Origin: Typha latifolia
Lineage: Eukaryota > Streptophyta > Magnoliopsida > Poales > Typhaceae
NCBI GenBank assembly: GCA_019914945.1
Contig: CM034108.1
Coordinates: 9,054,280-9,118,279 of the forward strand
Length of the DNA: 64,000 bases
Direction of reading: 5' to 3'
Under the pieces are notes generated by a model. It was not told where the DNA came from, searched no databases, and saw nothing but the letters and a program-made list of their open reading frames with translations. Shown here in pieces: positions 9,790-19,240 of this stretch. Both the position numbers and the translations under genes were made by a program. The number at the start of each line of letters is the position of its first letter. The first letter of the stretch is position 1.

Positions 9790-11133
9790 TGTTATAAGGT
9801 TATTACTGGAGGTATTGGATGATTTGGAGCGCCATCCGGAGTTGCAGAACTGAGGCGGGTGCATCCGGGTGCCCGCAAATGACGAATTGCAGTAGAAATT
9901 GTTGGAGCACTTTCACCAAACTATGGAGACTGGTCATGAGGGTGTCTTGAGTACTTATAGGAGGATATAATAGAGCTGCACGTGGCTAATACTGAGGTGA
10001 GATGTGAGGAGTTTTGTTCGTGCTTGCGAAGTCTATCAAAATACGAAGGCAACCACATTGAAACCAGCCGGATTAGCTACTCTACCAAAAGACAATTCTA
10101 TGGATATCATAGAAGGTCTTCCACTGGTATGTGGCTACTCTGTTACTTTTATGGTGGTTGACAGATTGAGCAAGTATGCGCATTTTTCAGTATTGTCGCA
10201 TCCATTTTCAGCCAAGTCGGTGGCTAAAATTTTTGTAAGAGATATTGCTAGGTTGCATGGCATGCCACGCATGATTATCTTTGATCGTGATCTTGTATTT
10301 GTGAGCAATTTTTGGGTAGACTTTTTCAGATTGAAGGGGACTCGATTGAACTTCAGTTTGGTCTACCATCCATATATGGACAGCCAAACTGAGGTAGTCA
10401 ATTGAGACATTGAGTATTATTTGAGGTGCATTGTGGGAGAGATGCCGAGATGATGGTTAGAGTTCTTACCGTGGGTATAGTGGTCTTATAACATCGCCCA
10501 CCATAGAAGTATTGGCATCACTCCATTCGAGGTGGTGTATGGGCACACGGCTCCGACATTACGCACCTATGACCCCGTGGCATCTGGGGATCGGACGGAG
10601 GTGGACTTGGCATTGGTGGATAGAAACGCCACATTGAGAAGGTTGCATGCCCATCTTAAACTTGCTCGAAACCGCATGAAGCAAGTTTATGATCACAGCT
10701 ATTGGGAGCAGATGTTCGACATCGGTAGTGGGTGTTCGTGAGAGTGCAACCATACCGACAGGTGACCTTGCATCCGATGCGAAACTAGAAGTTAGCACAT
10801 CGCTACTTCGGTCCATTTTGGGTGTTAGAGCGTATCAGTCCGATTGTGTATCACTTGGAGCTATTTGAGGGGTCGAGAGTACATTCGGTCTTCCATGTTT
10901 CATTGTTAAGGGAGCGGATTGGAGATCATCAAGTTGTTGGATCAGTTCTACCAGAGCCATTGGAGGAGACAGAGATTGTAGAGCCAATTTGTGTACTTGC
11001 GAGGTGCCGACGATGTCATGGTACCAGATTGGAGATGGAGGTCCTAGTCGAGTGGCTTGGCAAACCATCCGACGAGGCGACATGGGAGTTGGAGACGGAC
11101 ATCTTAAATCGTTTCCCCTACTTTACACCTTGA
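9790..11133 (+). pseudogene. family B integrase and chromodomain
   Basis: The zinc-finger region reads ETGHEGVLSTYRRI then FVRACEVYQNTK, where the second Cys of C-x2-C is Tyr. The core has the Asp of MDIIEGLP (10103), the Asp of FDRD (10283) and the Glu of QTEVVN (10391); the last two are 36 codons apart, so the DD35E triad is kept. Stops occur near 10404 and in the 10430-10490 stretch, and a frameshift lies near 10740. From 10822 an open frame carries LERISPIVYHLELFEGSRVHSVFHV and the chromodomain EVLVEWLGKPSDEATWELETD, ending FPYFTP-stop at 11133. A chromodomain would bind modified histone tails and guide integration into heterochromatin. Confidence 0.9.
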
Positions 11134-11160
11134 GAACAAGGTGGGGGATGCGTGGTGAGC
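11134..11160 (+). promoter_or_regulatory. polypurine tract of family B
   Basis: AAGGTGGGGGATGCGTGGTGAGC lies directly before the LTR start TGATACACC at 11161. This is the expected plus-strand primer position. The same AAGGTGGGGGAAGYGTGGTGG occurs at 28990 and 35677 before other B LTRs. Confidence 0.75.
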
Positions 11161-11756
11161 TGATACACCTTGCTATAGTCTTTTCTTATTACATTAGTTG
11201 TTTATTTTTAAGGAAATAAAGTTTCTGTAGGTCGTGTTCGAATGAGGAAGGGTTCAAATGCCTTTGCGAATGCCTGCCATCGGTTCGAAAAATGGAGAAC
11301 ACAAAATGTGCGTTCGAACACGGTCGGGCGCATTTGAATGCCCGCGTGCGAACACCTACATCAGTTTGCATCCACAATGAACGTATTTTGTGCGTACAAA
11401 CGTGGTCGACCCCGTTCGAATGTGATCAACGAGAGTCCACTAGTATTAGGGTTAATAATTGTTATTCTGGTTTGTTGGGTAGCCTCTACATAGGTGTGGA
11501 TGACAGCCAACATTATTATGATGAATGAATATTAGTTTCTATCTTCCTCTATCCTCCATCTAGTATCTCTACCCTAATCTCCCTTTTCACCAACCAGTCA
11601 CCTCTACCGTTGGTAAGGTCTCATCTATCTCCTAATCTCCTTCTTTGTCGAGTGGTCCCTCCTCCTTGGGATATCGGCTACTTCTCCCCTTTTATCCTTA
11701 TCCCTTAAACTATATCAACCATCCACCCTCATCTCCATTATCATCCATAACCCTAT
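11161..11756 (+). mobile_element. family B 3' LTR, first part
   Basis: It starts TGATACACCTTGCTATAG. It holds a U3 with TTCGAA-type motifs (11228-11430), then the pyrimidine-rich leader shared by B LTRs (ATCTCCCTTTTCACCAACC and 'ctaccgttggtaagg'). It is cut at CCATAACCCTAT by the family A element and resumes at 17740 with CATCCTCTCCACCCGTCACC. The join is exact when one CCTAT copy is removed. Confidence 0.9.
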
Positions 11757-12724
11757 TGATACGGTCTTCTCTTTGGGGCTAAGGCTCTGATACCAGATTG
11801 ATACGATCTTCTCTTTGGGGCTAAGGCTCTGATACCAGCTTGTTACGATCTGGCACGGAACTTTGAAATTAGATCCCAAAATATGCTGTCATCGGATTGA
11901 CGTGAGATTTTGATATATTGTAGCCTCGTAAAAGAGCTTTCCAACAAATTTAGTTACAGGCGAATCGGAGTTGGGGATCTCGAGATATCGTTCGTTTAGT
12001 GGACAAACGTCAGGATGCTCTGTTTTGGATTCGTGGATAGAGGCACGAGATCCTAGGTAATGGTGGATGGTGGTGGACCGGCGTTAATGTGGTGGCACCG
12101 GTGAAAAGTGATGGTGGAACGGTTGTGGTTGATGGAAGGATTAGGGCAAGTGTTGGATAGATTGGACGAAGGGGGAGAAGAGGGCCACCCCTAAGGGACT
12201 AGGGTGATTAGACGGACGAGGGAGGTTAGAAGCGGCGTCGCCGGGGATTGAGAGAACGGGAGAGAAGAAGACGAAGGAGGCAAGGCAAAACTCAATCTCA
12301 TAAATCAATAATAATTTTGGTTGCCCTACACATCCTTTTATAGGCTAACCAACAACTCACATTAACCCTAAAACACAATTTTCGCCGACCGCGTTCGAAC
12401 TCGCCCGACTGCGTTCGAACGCATCGAATTAGCTCTTCTGGACTTGCGAACGCGATGCAGGCGTTCGAACGCGTGATCGAACGTGCCTGTTGGTATTTGC
12501 GAACGCGATGCAGGCGTTCACAGTGCGTTCGAACGCACAATACATTCTCTTCACCACGTTCACAACCCCGTTCACAAACCGCGTTCGAACTCACTCCACC
12601 CGCGTTCGAACGCGACTTACAGAAAACTTATTTTAATGGAAATTAAACACTAAAACATGAAATAAAAATACTCCTAAAGTGAATCCATGCTCGAGACGAC
12701 GTCGGTGAAGTCCGAATCGTATCA
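11757..12724 (-). mobile_element. family A element 1, 3' LTR
   Basis: It is 968 bp. On the minus strand it starts TGATACGATTCGGACTTCACC (right end) and finishes with two 42-bp units, each with TGGTATCAGAGCC (reverse complements at 11783-11795 and 11825-11837). U3 has the TTCGAA cluster and a TATA box (12335-12342). The TSD on the left fixes the end beyond the PBS-like units. Confidence 0.93.
12402..12613 (-). promoter_or_regulatory. U3 cluster of GCGTTCGAACGC palindromes
   Basis: Perfect 12-bp palindromes lie at 12411-12422, 12461-12472, 12525-12536 and 12602-12613, with several one-base variants between them. The cluster is just upstream (minus strand) of the TATA box. I infer an enhancer; the binding factor is unknown. 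Confidence 0.6.
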
Positions 12725-12751
12725 ATCCACCACGCTTTCGCAACCTTGTCC

Positions 12752-13495
12752 TCAAGGTTTGAAGTTTGTGAAGCGATCTTTGAACTCTGGCTTAAGTTCC
12801 TCCATGGTATGATCTTCTGCATTGGTTCCCCACATATCTGAAGATATAGGAAATGCTGGTGCTGAAAGAGAGGCAAGCTCACTTGTGTCCGGTTGGCGCG
12901 AAAGAGCATCGGCGACTCGATTTTCAATCCCCTTTTTGTAGACTAATTTGTAGTCATACCCAAGGAGTTTCGTGACCCACCGTTGTTGGGCTGGGGTGTG
13001 CACACGTTGCTCCATGAAGTAGGGTAAGCTACGCTGGTCCGTGCGGATAGTAAATCGTTGGCCAATCAAGTAGGGTCGCCATTTGGTGACGGCGTGTAGA
13101 ATCGCTAGTATTTCGCGCTCGTAGGTAGATAGCTGTCGCGACTGACTTGACAATGCTTTGCTCATATATGCCACGGGTCTGCCCTCTTGCATCAAAACTG
13201 CTCCAATGCCCTCACCCGAAGCGTCGCACTCCACCACAAAGGGCTTGCCGAAATCTGGTAGTGCTAGAACCAGAGCTGTAGACATAGCTATCTTCAAGGC
13301 TTCGAAGGCCTCCGTTGCTTTGCCCATCCATTGAAACCCACCTTTTCTGAGTAAGGAGGTCAGCGGGGCAGCAATTTTGCCATAGTTGGCAACAAATCGC
13401 CGGTAGTACCCTGTCAATCCAAGGAATCCCCTCAATTCCCTCTGATTAGTAGGAATCGGCCAATCCACCATATTCTTGATCTGCTCAAGACTCAC
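12752..13495 (-). pseudogene. family A RT end and RNase H, ending without integrase
   Basis: This is an open frame of 247 codons. It starts in the RT-RNase H connection ([37 protein letters not shown]), then RNase H with [53 protein letters not shown] and [13 protein letters not shown]. After SAPAFP it continues for about 30 residues (SSDMWGTNAEDHTMEE) to DRFTNFKP-stop. FKP-stop is also the very end of the normal chromodomain at 13975, so integrase and chromodomain have been deleted in frame. Upstream RT is lost at the junction near 13497. Confidence 0.9.
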
Positions 13496-13497
13496 CT

Positions 13498-13975
13498 AGC
13501 CACAGCCCAAAACCGTATGAAGCAAACTCATGACAAAGGCCGACGTGAGCGAGAATTTGAGGTGGATCAATTGGTGTTCGTTCGAGCTCAACCGTATCGG
13601 CAATCCACATTGAGACCAATTTTGAACCAAAAGTTGGGTTACAAGTACTACGGTCCGTACCGAGTGTTACAACGAATCGGTCCAGTAGCTTACCAGTTGG
13701 ACCTACCTGAAGGAACCAGAATACATCCGGTCTTCCATGTATCAGCATTGAAGGCCCAGATCGGGCCTAACCAGGTGGTGGGTTCGGCCTTACCCGAACT
13801 AATGGAGGAGGATGGCCCCACTGAACTGGTCCGAGTATTAGGCCGCAGGAGAAGACGCCATGGGACCAGATTAGAGACTGAAGTGCTAATTGAGTGGCTG
13901 GGCAAACCTACTGACGAGTCTACCTGGGAGCTAGAGTCAGATATCATGGATCGCTTTTCGAACTTCAAACCTTGA
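13498..13975 (+). pseudogene. family A integrase C-terminus and chromodomain (plus-strand fragment)
   Basis: The open frame includes AQNRMKQTHDKGRREREFEVD, LVFVRAQPYRQSTLR, the GPY/F region (KYYGPYRVLQRIGPVAYQL) and HPVFHVSALK. It then reaches the chromodomain [21 protein letters not shown] and ends DRFSNFKP-stop. It is followed by a polypurine stretch and an LTR at 14003. This is the 3' end of a family A copy that did keep integrase and chromodomain, truncated on its 5' side and lying inside the integrase-less element in opposite orientation. Confidence 0.9.
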
Positions 13976-14002
13976 GGACAAGGTTGCGGAAGCGTGGTGG
14001 AT

Positions 14003-14928
14003 TGATACGATTCGGACTTCACCGACGTCGTCTCGAGCATGGATTCACTTTAGGAGAGTTTTTGCTTCATGTTTTAGTGTTTAATTTCTATTAAAATAAG
14101 TTATCTGTAAGTCGCGTTCGAACGCGGGTGGAGTGAGTTCGAACTCGGTTTGTGAACGGGGTTGTGAACGTGGTGAAGAGAATGTACTGTGCATTCGAAC
14201 GCACTGTGAACGCCTGCATCGCGTTCGCAAATACCGACAGGCACGTTCGATCACGCGTTCGAATGCCTGCATCGCGTTCGCAAATCCAGAAGAGCTAATT
14301 CGGTGCGTTCGAACGCGGTCGGGCGAGTTCGAACGCGGTCGGCAAATATTGTGTTTTAGGGTTAATGTGAGTTGTTGGTTAGCCTATAAAAGGATGTGTA
14401 GGGCAACCAAAATTATCATTGATTATTGAGATTGAGTTTTGCCTTGCCTCCTTCGTCTTCTTCGCTCCCGTTCTCTCAATCCCCGACGACGCCGCTTCTA
14501 ACCTCCCTCGTCCGGCTAATCACCCTAGTCCCTTAGGGGTGGCCCTCTTCTCCCCCTTCGTCCAATCTATCCAACACTTGCCCTAATCCTTCCATCAACC
14601 ACAACCGTTCCACCATCACTTTTCACCGGTGCCACCACATTAACGCCGGTCCACCACCATCCACCATTACCTAGGATCTCGTGCCTCCATCCACGAATCC
14701 AAAACAGAGTATCCTGATGTTTGTCCACTAAACGAACAATATCTCGAGATCCCCAACTCCGATTCACCTGTAACTAGATTTGTTGGAACGCTCTTTTACG
14801 AGGCTACAACATATCGAAATCTCACATCGATCCGATGACAGCATATTTTGGGATCTAATTTCAAAGTTCTGTGCCAGATCGTATCAATCTGGTATCAGAG
14901 CCTTAGCCCCATAGAGAAGATCGTATCA
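14003..14928 (+). mobile_element. family A LTR (3' LTR of the nested plus-strand fragment)
   Basis: It is 926 bp, TGATACGATTCGG to GATCGTATCA, preceded by the polypurine tract GCGGAAGCGTGGTGGAT. U3 has the palindrome cluster (14115-14340) and TATAAAAG (14385-14392). One PBS-like TGGTATCAGAGCC sits 42 bp before the end. It abuts GAAATCAAATGTTACGGG, the protease region of the host, whose frame it terminates. It is an inverted repeat of the 3' LTR at 11757-12724. Confidence 0.92.
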
Positions 14929-16710
14929 GAAATCAAATGTTACGGGCCCTAAGCTTTGAAGCCATTGAGTCCCCAAAATAATATCGGCACCTTGCAAGGC
15001 CAACGGATAAAGGTCCAATGTGAAAGTTTCGCCTTGCACCTTCAATTCCACACCTCCACAAATAAAATCTGCTCGCAATGTGGTGCCATCTTCGATTGTC
15101 ACATCGAACCCTTCCATGGGTTCCGACTCAAGCCCAATCTTCCTAAGGAGCCTCTTGTCAATGAAGTTGTGGGTGGATCCGGTGTCAATCAAGATTCTCA
15201 CTGTGGTTTTCTTGACTACCCCGTTTACCCGCATGGTTTTTGGCGCAGCTGTCCCCGAATAGGCGTGGAGGGAGATTTCGGCTATCATGTCCTCCACGGG
15301 TTGCTCCTCAGTTTCTTCTCCTTGATGTCCAGGCACATCTGCACCTTCAGCTGCAAACTTGTCCTCCGCTTCCTCCAATCCATCGATTAGCATCACCGAT
15401 CCCATCGGTTTAGCGCAGCGATGCCCGGGTACAAACTTCTCATCACAACGGAAGCATAGGCCCTTGGCTCTTCTTTCTTCTACTTGGGCTGGTGTGAGTG
15501 CTCGTCCCGGACCTCTAGGTGCATACTTCACATCTTGGGATGGCTTCAAGGGTGCTTTAGGAGGTACCACTGTAGCAGCAACCCTTGGTACTCCGATAGT
15601 ATTTCCCGCCGCTATGTTTGGTTGAGCTTGATTGCGGCTTCCTTGGCTCATCCAACTCTGCTTCAAGTGTATCTTCATGGCCCTATGTTTGTCTTCCATA
15701 AGCACCGCATCTTCGAAGGCCTCTTTTAAGGTTCTAGGCCTTAAAGCCCTCACATCGGCTTGTATGTCACCCCGCAGCCCGGAGATGAAGGTGCTGCGAA
15801 GTTGCTGATCCGTCCATGGTAGATGACATCGGCTACTAATCCTCTCAAATTCTTCTTGGTATGACCCAACCGTGGTCTTTTGCACCGTCTTTGAGAGGAG
15901 AGCATCAAAGTCTTCATATCCCGATGCTCCAAATCGCCGTGTGATATCGGCGCAAAATTCAGCCCAAGTTTCAATAGCCTCAGTGGCATTGGATGCTCGA
16001 AACCAATGAAGCGCCGCATCCTCAAGGTGGAAGCTTGCAAGCGTCACCTTGTACTCTTCCGCCGTTCCTTGGTATGCAAAGAATTGCTCCGCCCTATACA
16101 ACCAATCGATCGGGTCGCCACCTTTGAACTTGGCGAATTCGAGACGCACGACTTGCCCACGGATGCCATTGTCTCGTTCCGGATCATGTCCTTGTCTAAT
16201 CGGGGGAGGATGCACGATGAAGGGTTGATGATCCCTCCTTCGGTTTTGATTAACTAGTTGTGGTTCCGGATCGTATTGACCCGCCCACGGATCTTGATCT
16301 CCAAGGCGGTCTCCATAGTGGTTCACCCGTCGGATGGGTTCACCTGCAAATGGACCTGGTGTAACCATCCTTGCTTGCCTCTGCCCGTAGGGTGGTGGTA
16401 GCAGCGACTCTTGTGGTTGCAAAGGCTGAACCGGTGGCGGTGGGTTCAAGGGGGTGGACTCGCGTCGTGGGGTCGATGGTGCTTTTCCGTTCGCCCGTAG
16501 TTCCCGCATCATCTCCATCATCATCTGGTTGTTGATGGCCAATTGCTCTGAAATAGACCCCAACATGGCTTGAACGCTAGGTTCTTCCGTATTCTGATTA
16601 GATCGGGCGGTTCCACGGGTGGAAGTCCTTGCAATCGTTTCTCCCTCCTCTATTGGGAGAATCTCTTCTTCATCATCTCGCCGTGCAGCCATGGATCTGG
16701 TTGTTGTCAC
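14926..16710 (-). CDS. family A gag-protease polyprotein, 594 aa, truncated by LTR insertion
   Basis: The start MTTTRSMAARRDDEEE lies 42 bp after the PBS and matches the start in the copy at 59957. Residues about 1-190 are disordered and rich in Pro, Gln and Arg. About 190-345 is the capsid-like domain (FKGGDPIDWLYRAEQFFAYQG, FHLEDAALHWF, FCADITRRFGASGYEDFDALLSK, STFISGLRGDIQADVRAL). A zinc knuckle CFRCDEKFVPGHRC lies near 425. The protease has LIDTGSTHNF with the D-T-G triad intact, and [17 protein letters not shown] ends the frame. The next codon is a stop supplied by the LTR at 14928. Gag and protease share one frame. It packages element RNA and cleaves the polyprotein. There is no internal stop, unlike every other gag here. 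Confidence 0.93.
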   Translation of the reverse strand: MTTTRSMAARRDDEEEILPIEEGETIARTSTRGTARSNQNTEEPSVQAMLGSISEQLAINNQMMMEMMRELRANGKAPSTPRRESTPLNPPPPVQPLQPQESLLPPPYGQRQARMVTPGPFAGEPIRRVNHYGDRLGDQDPWAGQYDPEPQLVNQNRRRDHQPFIVHPPPIRQGHDPERDNGIRGQVVRLEFAKFKGGDPIDWLYRAEQFFAYQGTAEEYKVTLASFHLEDAALHWFRASNATEAIETWAEFCADITRRFGASGYEDFDALLSKTVQKTTVGSYQEEFERISSRCHLPWTDQQLRSTFISGLRGDIQADVRALRPRTLKEAFEDAVLMEDKHRAMKIHLKQSWMSQGSRNQAQPNIAAGNTIGVPRVAATVVPPKAPLKPSQDVKYAPRGPGRALTPAQVEERRAKGLCFRCDEKFVPGHRCAKPMGSVMLIDGLEEAEDKFAAEGADVPGHQGEETEEQPVEDMIAEISLHAYSGTAAPKTMRVNGVVKKTTVRILIDTGSTHNFIDKRLLRKIGLESEPMEGFDVTIEDGTTLRADFICGGVELKVQGETFTLDLYPLALQGADIILGTQWLQSLGPVTFDF

Positions 16711-16735
16711 TGGAAGCGCTTGTCCGAGGAAAGGT

Positions 16736-16748
16736 GGCTCTGATACCA
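16736..16748 (-). promoter_or_regulatory. primer binding site (tRNA-iMet), family A element 1
   Basis: On the minus strand TGGTATCAGAGCC begins 3 nt after the LTR end at 16752. It is complementary to the plant initiator tRNA-Met 3' end. It is the outermost of three identical 13-mers; the other two lie inside the LTR. Confidence 0.85.
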
Positions 16749-16751
16749 GAT

Positions 16752-17734
16752 TGATACGGTCTTCTCTTTGGGGCTAAGGCTCTGATACCAGATTGATGCG
16801 ATCTTCTCTTTGGGGCTAAGGCTCTGATACCAGCTTGTTACGATCTGGCACGGAACTTTGAAATTATATCCCAAAATATGCTGTCGTCGGATCGACGTGA
16901 TATTTTGATATGTTGTAGCCTCGTAAAAGATCTTTCCAACAAATCTAGTTACAGGCGAATCGGAGTTGGGGATCTCGAGATATCGTTCGTTTAGTGGACA
17001 AACGTCAGGATGCTCTATTTTGGATTCGTGGATGGAGGCACGAGATCCTAGGTAATGGTGGATGGTGGTGGACCGGCGTTAATGTGGTGGCACCGGTGAA
17101 AAGTGATGGTGGAACGGTTGTGGTTGATGGAAGGATTAGGGCAAGTGTTGGATAGATTGGACGAAGTGGGAGAAGAGGGCCACCCCTAAGGGACTAGGGT
17201 GATTAGCCGGACGAGGGAGGTTAGAAGCGGTGTCGCCGGGGATTGAGAGAACGGGAGCGAAGAAGACGAAGGAGGCAAGGCAAAACTCAATCTCAATAAT
17301 CAATAATATTTTTGGTTGCCCTACACATCCTTTTGTAGGCTAACCAACAACTCACATTAACCCTAAAACACAATTTTCGCCGACCGTGTTCGAACTCGCC
17401 TGACCGCGTTCGAACACACCGAATTAGCTCTTCTGGACTTGCGAACGCGATGCAGGCATTCGAACGCGTGATCGAACGTGCCTGTCGGTATTTGCGAACG
17501 CGATGCAGGCGTTCACAGTGCGTTCGAACGCACCGCGTTCGAACGCACAAGGTTCTCTCTCTTCCACGTTCACAACCCCGTTCACAAACCGCGTTCGAAC
17601 TCACTCCACCCGCGTTCGAACGCGACTTACGGAAAACTTATTTTAATGGAAATTAAACACTAAAACATGAAATAAAAACACTCCTAAAGTGAATCCATGC
17701 TCGAGACGACGTCGGTGAAGTCTGAATCATATCA
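16752..17734 (-). mobile_element. family A element 1, 5' LTR
   Basis: It is 983 bp, with PBS-like copies at 16778-16790 and 16820-16832, the palindrome cluster at about 17390-17620 and the TATA box (reverse complement near 17335). Compared with the 3' LTR it has an extra GCGTTCGAACGC in the cluster near 17530. The right end ATATCA is followed by the TSD CCTAT. Confidence 0.93.
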
Positions 17735-17739
17735 CCTAT

Positions 17740-17990
17740 CATCCTCTCCACCCGTCACCACCACCTTCACCCCCACTCTAGCGTATTTTGGTCCCAGTTG
17801 CAGTTCGAATCTGTGATTGGCATAAATACCAAAAATGTAGATTAGGAAGTTACGGATTGATCACCCTTAGTTTTGTAATTTTCTGACAATGGAAGAATAT
17901 TTGGCGAATAGTTTCCCTCGATCGTGCGGGCTGCTTCTTGCAATCAATCTAGATATCGAAGAGGATGTTCCGTAACTGATTAGCATCCTA
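17740..17990 (+). mobile_element. family B 3' LTR, second part
   Basis: This continues the LTR interrupted at 11756: CATCCTCTCCACCCGTCACC, then the U5 stretch around AATACCAAAAATGTAGATTAGG and GGAAGTTACGG, which all B LTRs share. The expected PBS-like array is not visible. The sequence shifts at about 17990 into another LTR fragment. Confidence 0.85.
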
Positions 17991-18440
17991 GTATCTCCCC
18001 TCTGAACTTGGCCGCCAACCTCAATCTCCTTCCTCCCTCTTTACCAACCAATGCCGCCTCTCCTAGCGAAATGGTATCGTCTAGCTTCTAATCTCCCTCG
18101 TCAGCCAATCCCCATAGTCCCGTAGGGTAGGCCTACAACTCTCCCTTCTTCTCCTCTGAACTATCAATCTACCTAACCACCATCATTATCATTCACCATC
18201 GATGCCATCTCCAATACCATCTACAAGCTAATCCACACCCCTCACTAACACCACTATCAGTTTGTCATCAAGATTAGATTTTGATATCATCCAAATCTGA
18301 AAGGAGTCTAAATATGAAAAACCTCGATATGGAAGTTACAGAGCTGTTTCAACTAGTTTCATAATTTTTAGATATGGCGAATATTCTCCCTTGACTGTGC
18401 AGAACTGACCGTGATTTGGATCGACCCCAAGTCAGTTTAT
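17991..18440 (+). mobile_element. LTR fragment of a B/C-like chromovirus
   Basis: The pyrimidine-rich leader (CTTCTAATCTCCCTCGTCAGCC, 'agtcccgtagggtagg') is followed by the U5-type stretch AATATGAAAAACC and GGAAGTTACAGAG. It resembles the LTR at 19732-20496. It lacks U3 and both termini. No gene is present. Confidence 0.6.
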
Positions 18441-18895
18441 ATCATAATCCTCAAAATAATCCATACTTAATCAAAAGGGTCTGCCTAGACATATATTTAT
18501 AGGCTAGCCCATGTCCTAAAGACTTTAAAGAGATCAAATACAAAGAAAACACTTCCATAAATATGAAACAAACTCGACATCAGGATTTCTCTTCATTCTA
18601 CCGTAGATTGAGTCTAAATCTAAATAAACTTTGAATATAAATGTTGTTGATCATGACGTTATCTATCTTACCCAAGTGGTTTCATAGCATTCGAATATCG
18701 TATAAATATCTTTTGAATAGTTTCCTGAAATTGCGTAGAAGTTAACTAAACTAAACTTTGCTAATTAAAAAACTCTAACCTACTTAGACTCTAATTAAAT
18801 CATGTAAGCAGAATAAATAAGATAAGTAGACTCGATCCATCAAGCCCAATGTCCCTTTTGATGTAATTCTAGCTAACTCGATTCACATTAATCCA
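18441..18895 (-). mobile_element. U3 part of a B2-type LTR
   Basis: On the minus strand, from about 18895, the sequence runs parallel to the LTR start at 28204 (lines such as 'gacattgggcttgatgg' and 'agagtctaagtaggttag'). It includes a TATA-like CCTATAAATATATG near 18500. To its right are the reversed polypurine tract and CTTGAGGACAAGATGG, so it was a 3' LTR. It is truncated after about 450 bp. Confidence 0.65.
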
Positions 18896-19240
18896 CCACG
18901 CTTCCATCCATCTTGTCCTCAAGGTGTCCCTGGTGATTTCCAAACCTTTAGTAGTTGCCTCGCCAAGTGTGTCTTCTTTTCGGTTTGGTCATTTTCCACA
19001 TCAGACGATCTTCTATGTTGCCCTTGCATTCATCATCGGGTTACTCCTCCATCAGCATGATGGCCCCTAGTTATTTGACACACTTGTGCCCTAGAATAAA
19101 GTGTTTGTCATAATAGAAACATAAACCTTTAGAACGTTGTTCTTCTAAACCTTTAGAATAAAGTTGTTTGACACACTTATCCCAACTATTGAATGGTTGC
19201 GCTCGTTGAGATGCTTGGAACCATTAATTTGCTACATCTT
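18896..19240 (-). pseudogene. chromovirus gag zinc-knuckle fragment
   Basis: The minus strand carries RSKGLCFYYDKHFILGHKC, a knuckle in which the second Cys is Tyr, then a stop and IMLMEE and PDDEC. Upstream, QRAQPFNSWDKCVKQL fits the linker before the knuckle. There are stops at about 19072 and 19042. On its right it runs without a gap into copia integrase sequence near 19240. Confidence 0.65.

Larger units (their letters stand above)
11757..17734 (-). mobile_element. complete family A element lacking integrase (TSD CCTAT), with a nested plus-strand fragment
   Basis: The LTRs at 11757-12724 and 16752-17734 are on the minus strand and both begin (left) TGATACGG and end (right) ATCA. CCTAT occurs at 11752-11756 and 17735-17739, and the interrupted B LTR joins perfectly across it. 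Inside, from right to left, are the PBS, an intact gag-protease frame, then a plus-strand fragment (13498-14928), then the RT end and RNase H, a stop and the 3' LTR. Most of RT is missing at the nested fragment. There is no integrase or chromodomain between RNase H and the 3' LTR, as in the related copy at 54978-60924. The closely similar LTRs and the uninterrupted 594-codon frame point to a young insertion. Confidence 0.92.

Noticed and set aside
12402..12613. Heat-shock elements in the TTCGAA clusters
   Set aside because: Heat-shock elements need TTC and GAA separated by two bases in alternating runs; here TTC and GAA touch, and the flanks do not give the nTTCnnGAAn spacing.
14581..14767. 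Small minus-strand frame with similar copies at 60199-60402 and elsewhere
   Set aside because: It lies in the R/U5 leader of family A LTRs, occurs in both orientations with the LTR copies, and has no recognisable domain.
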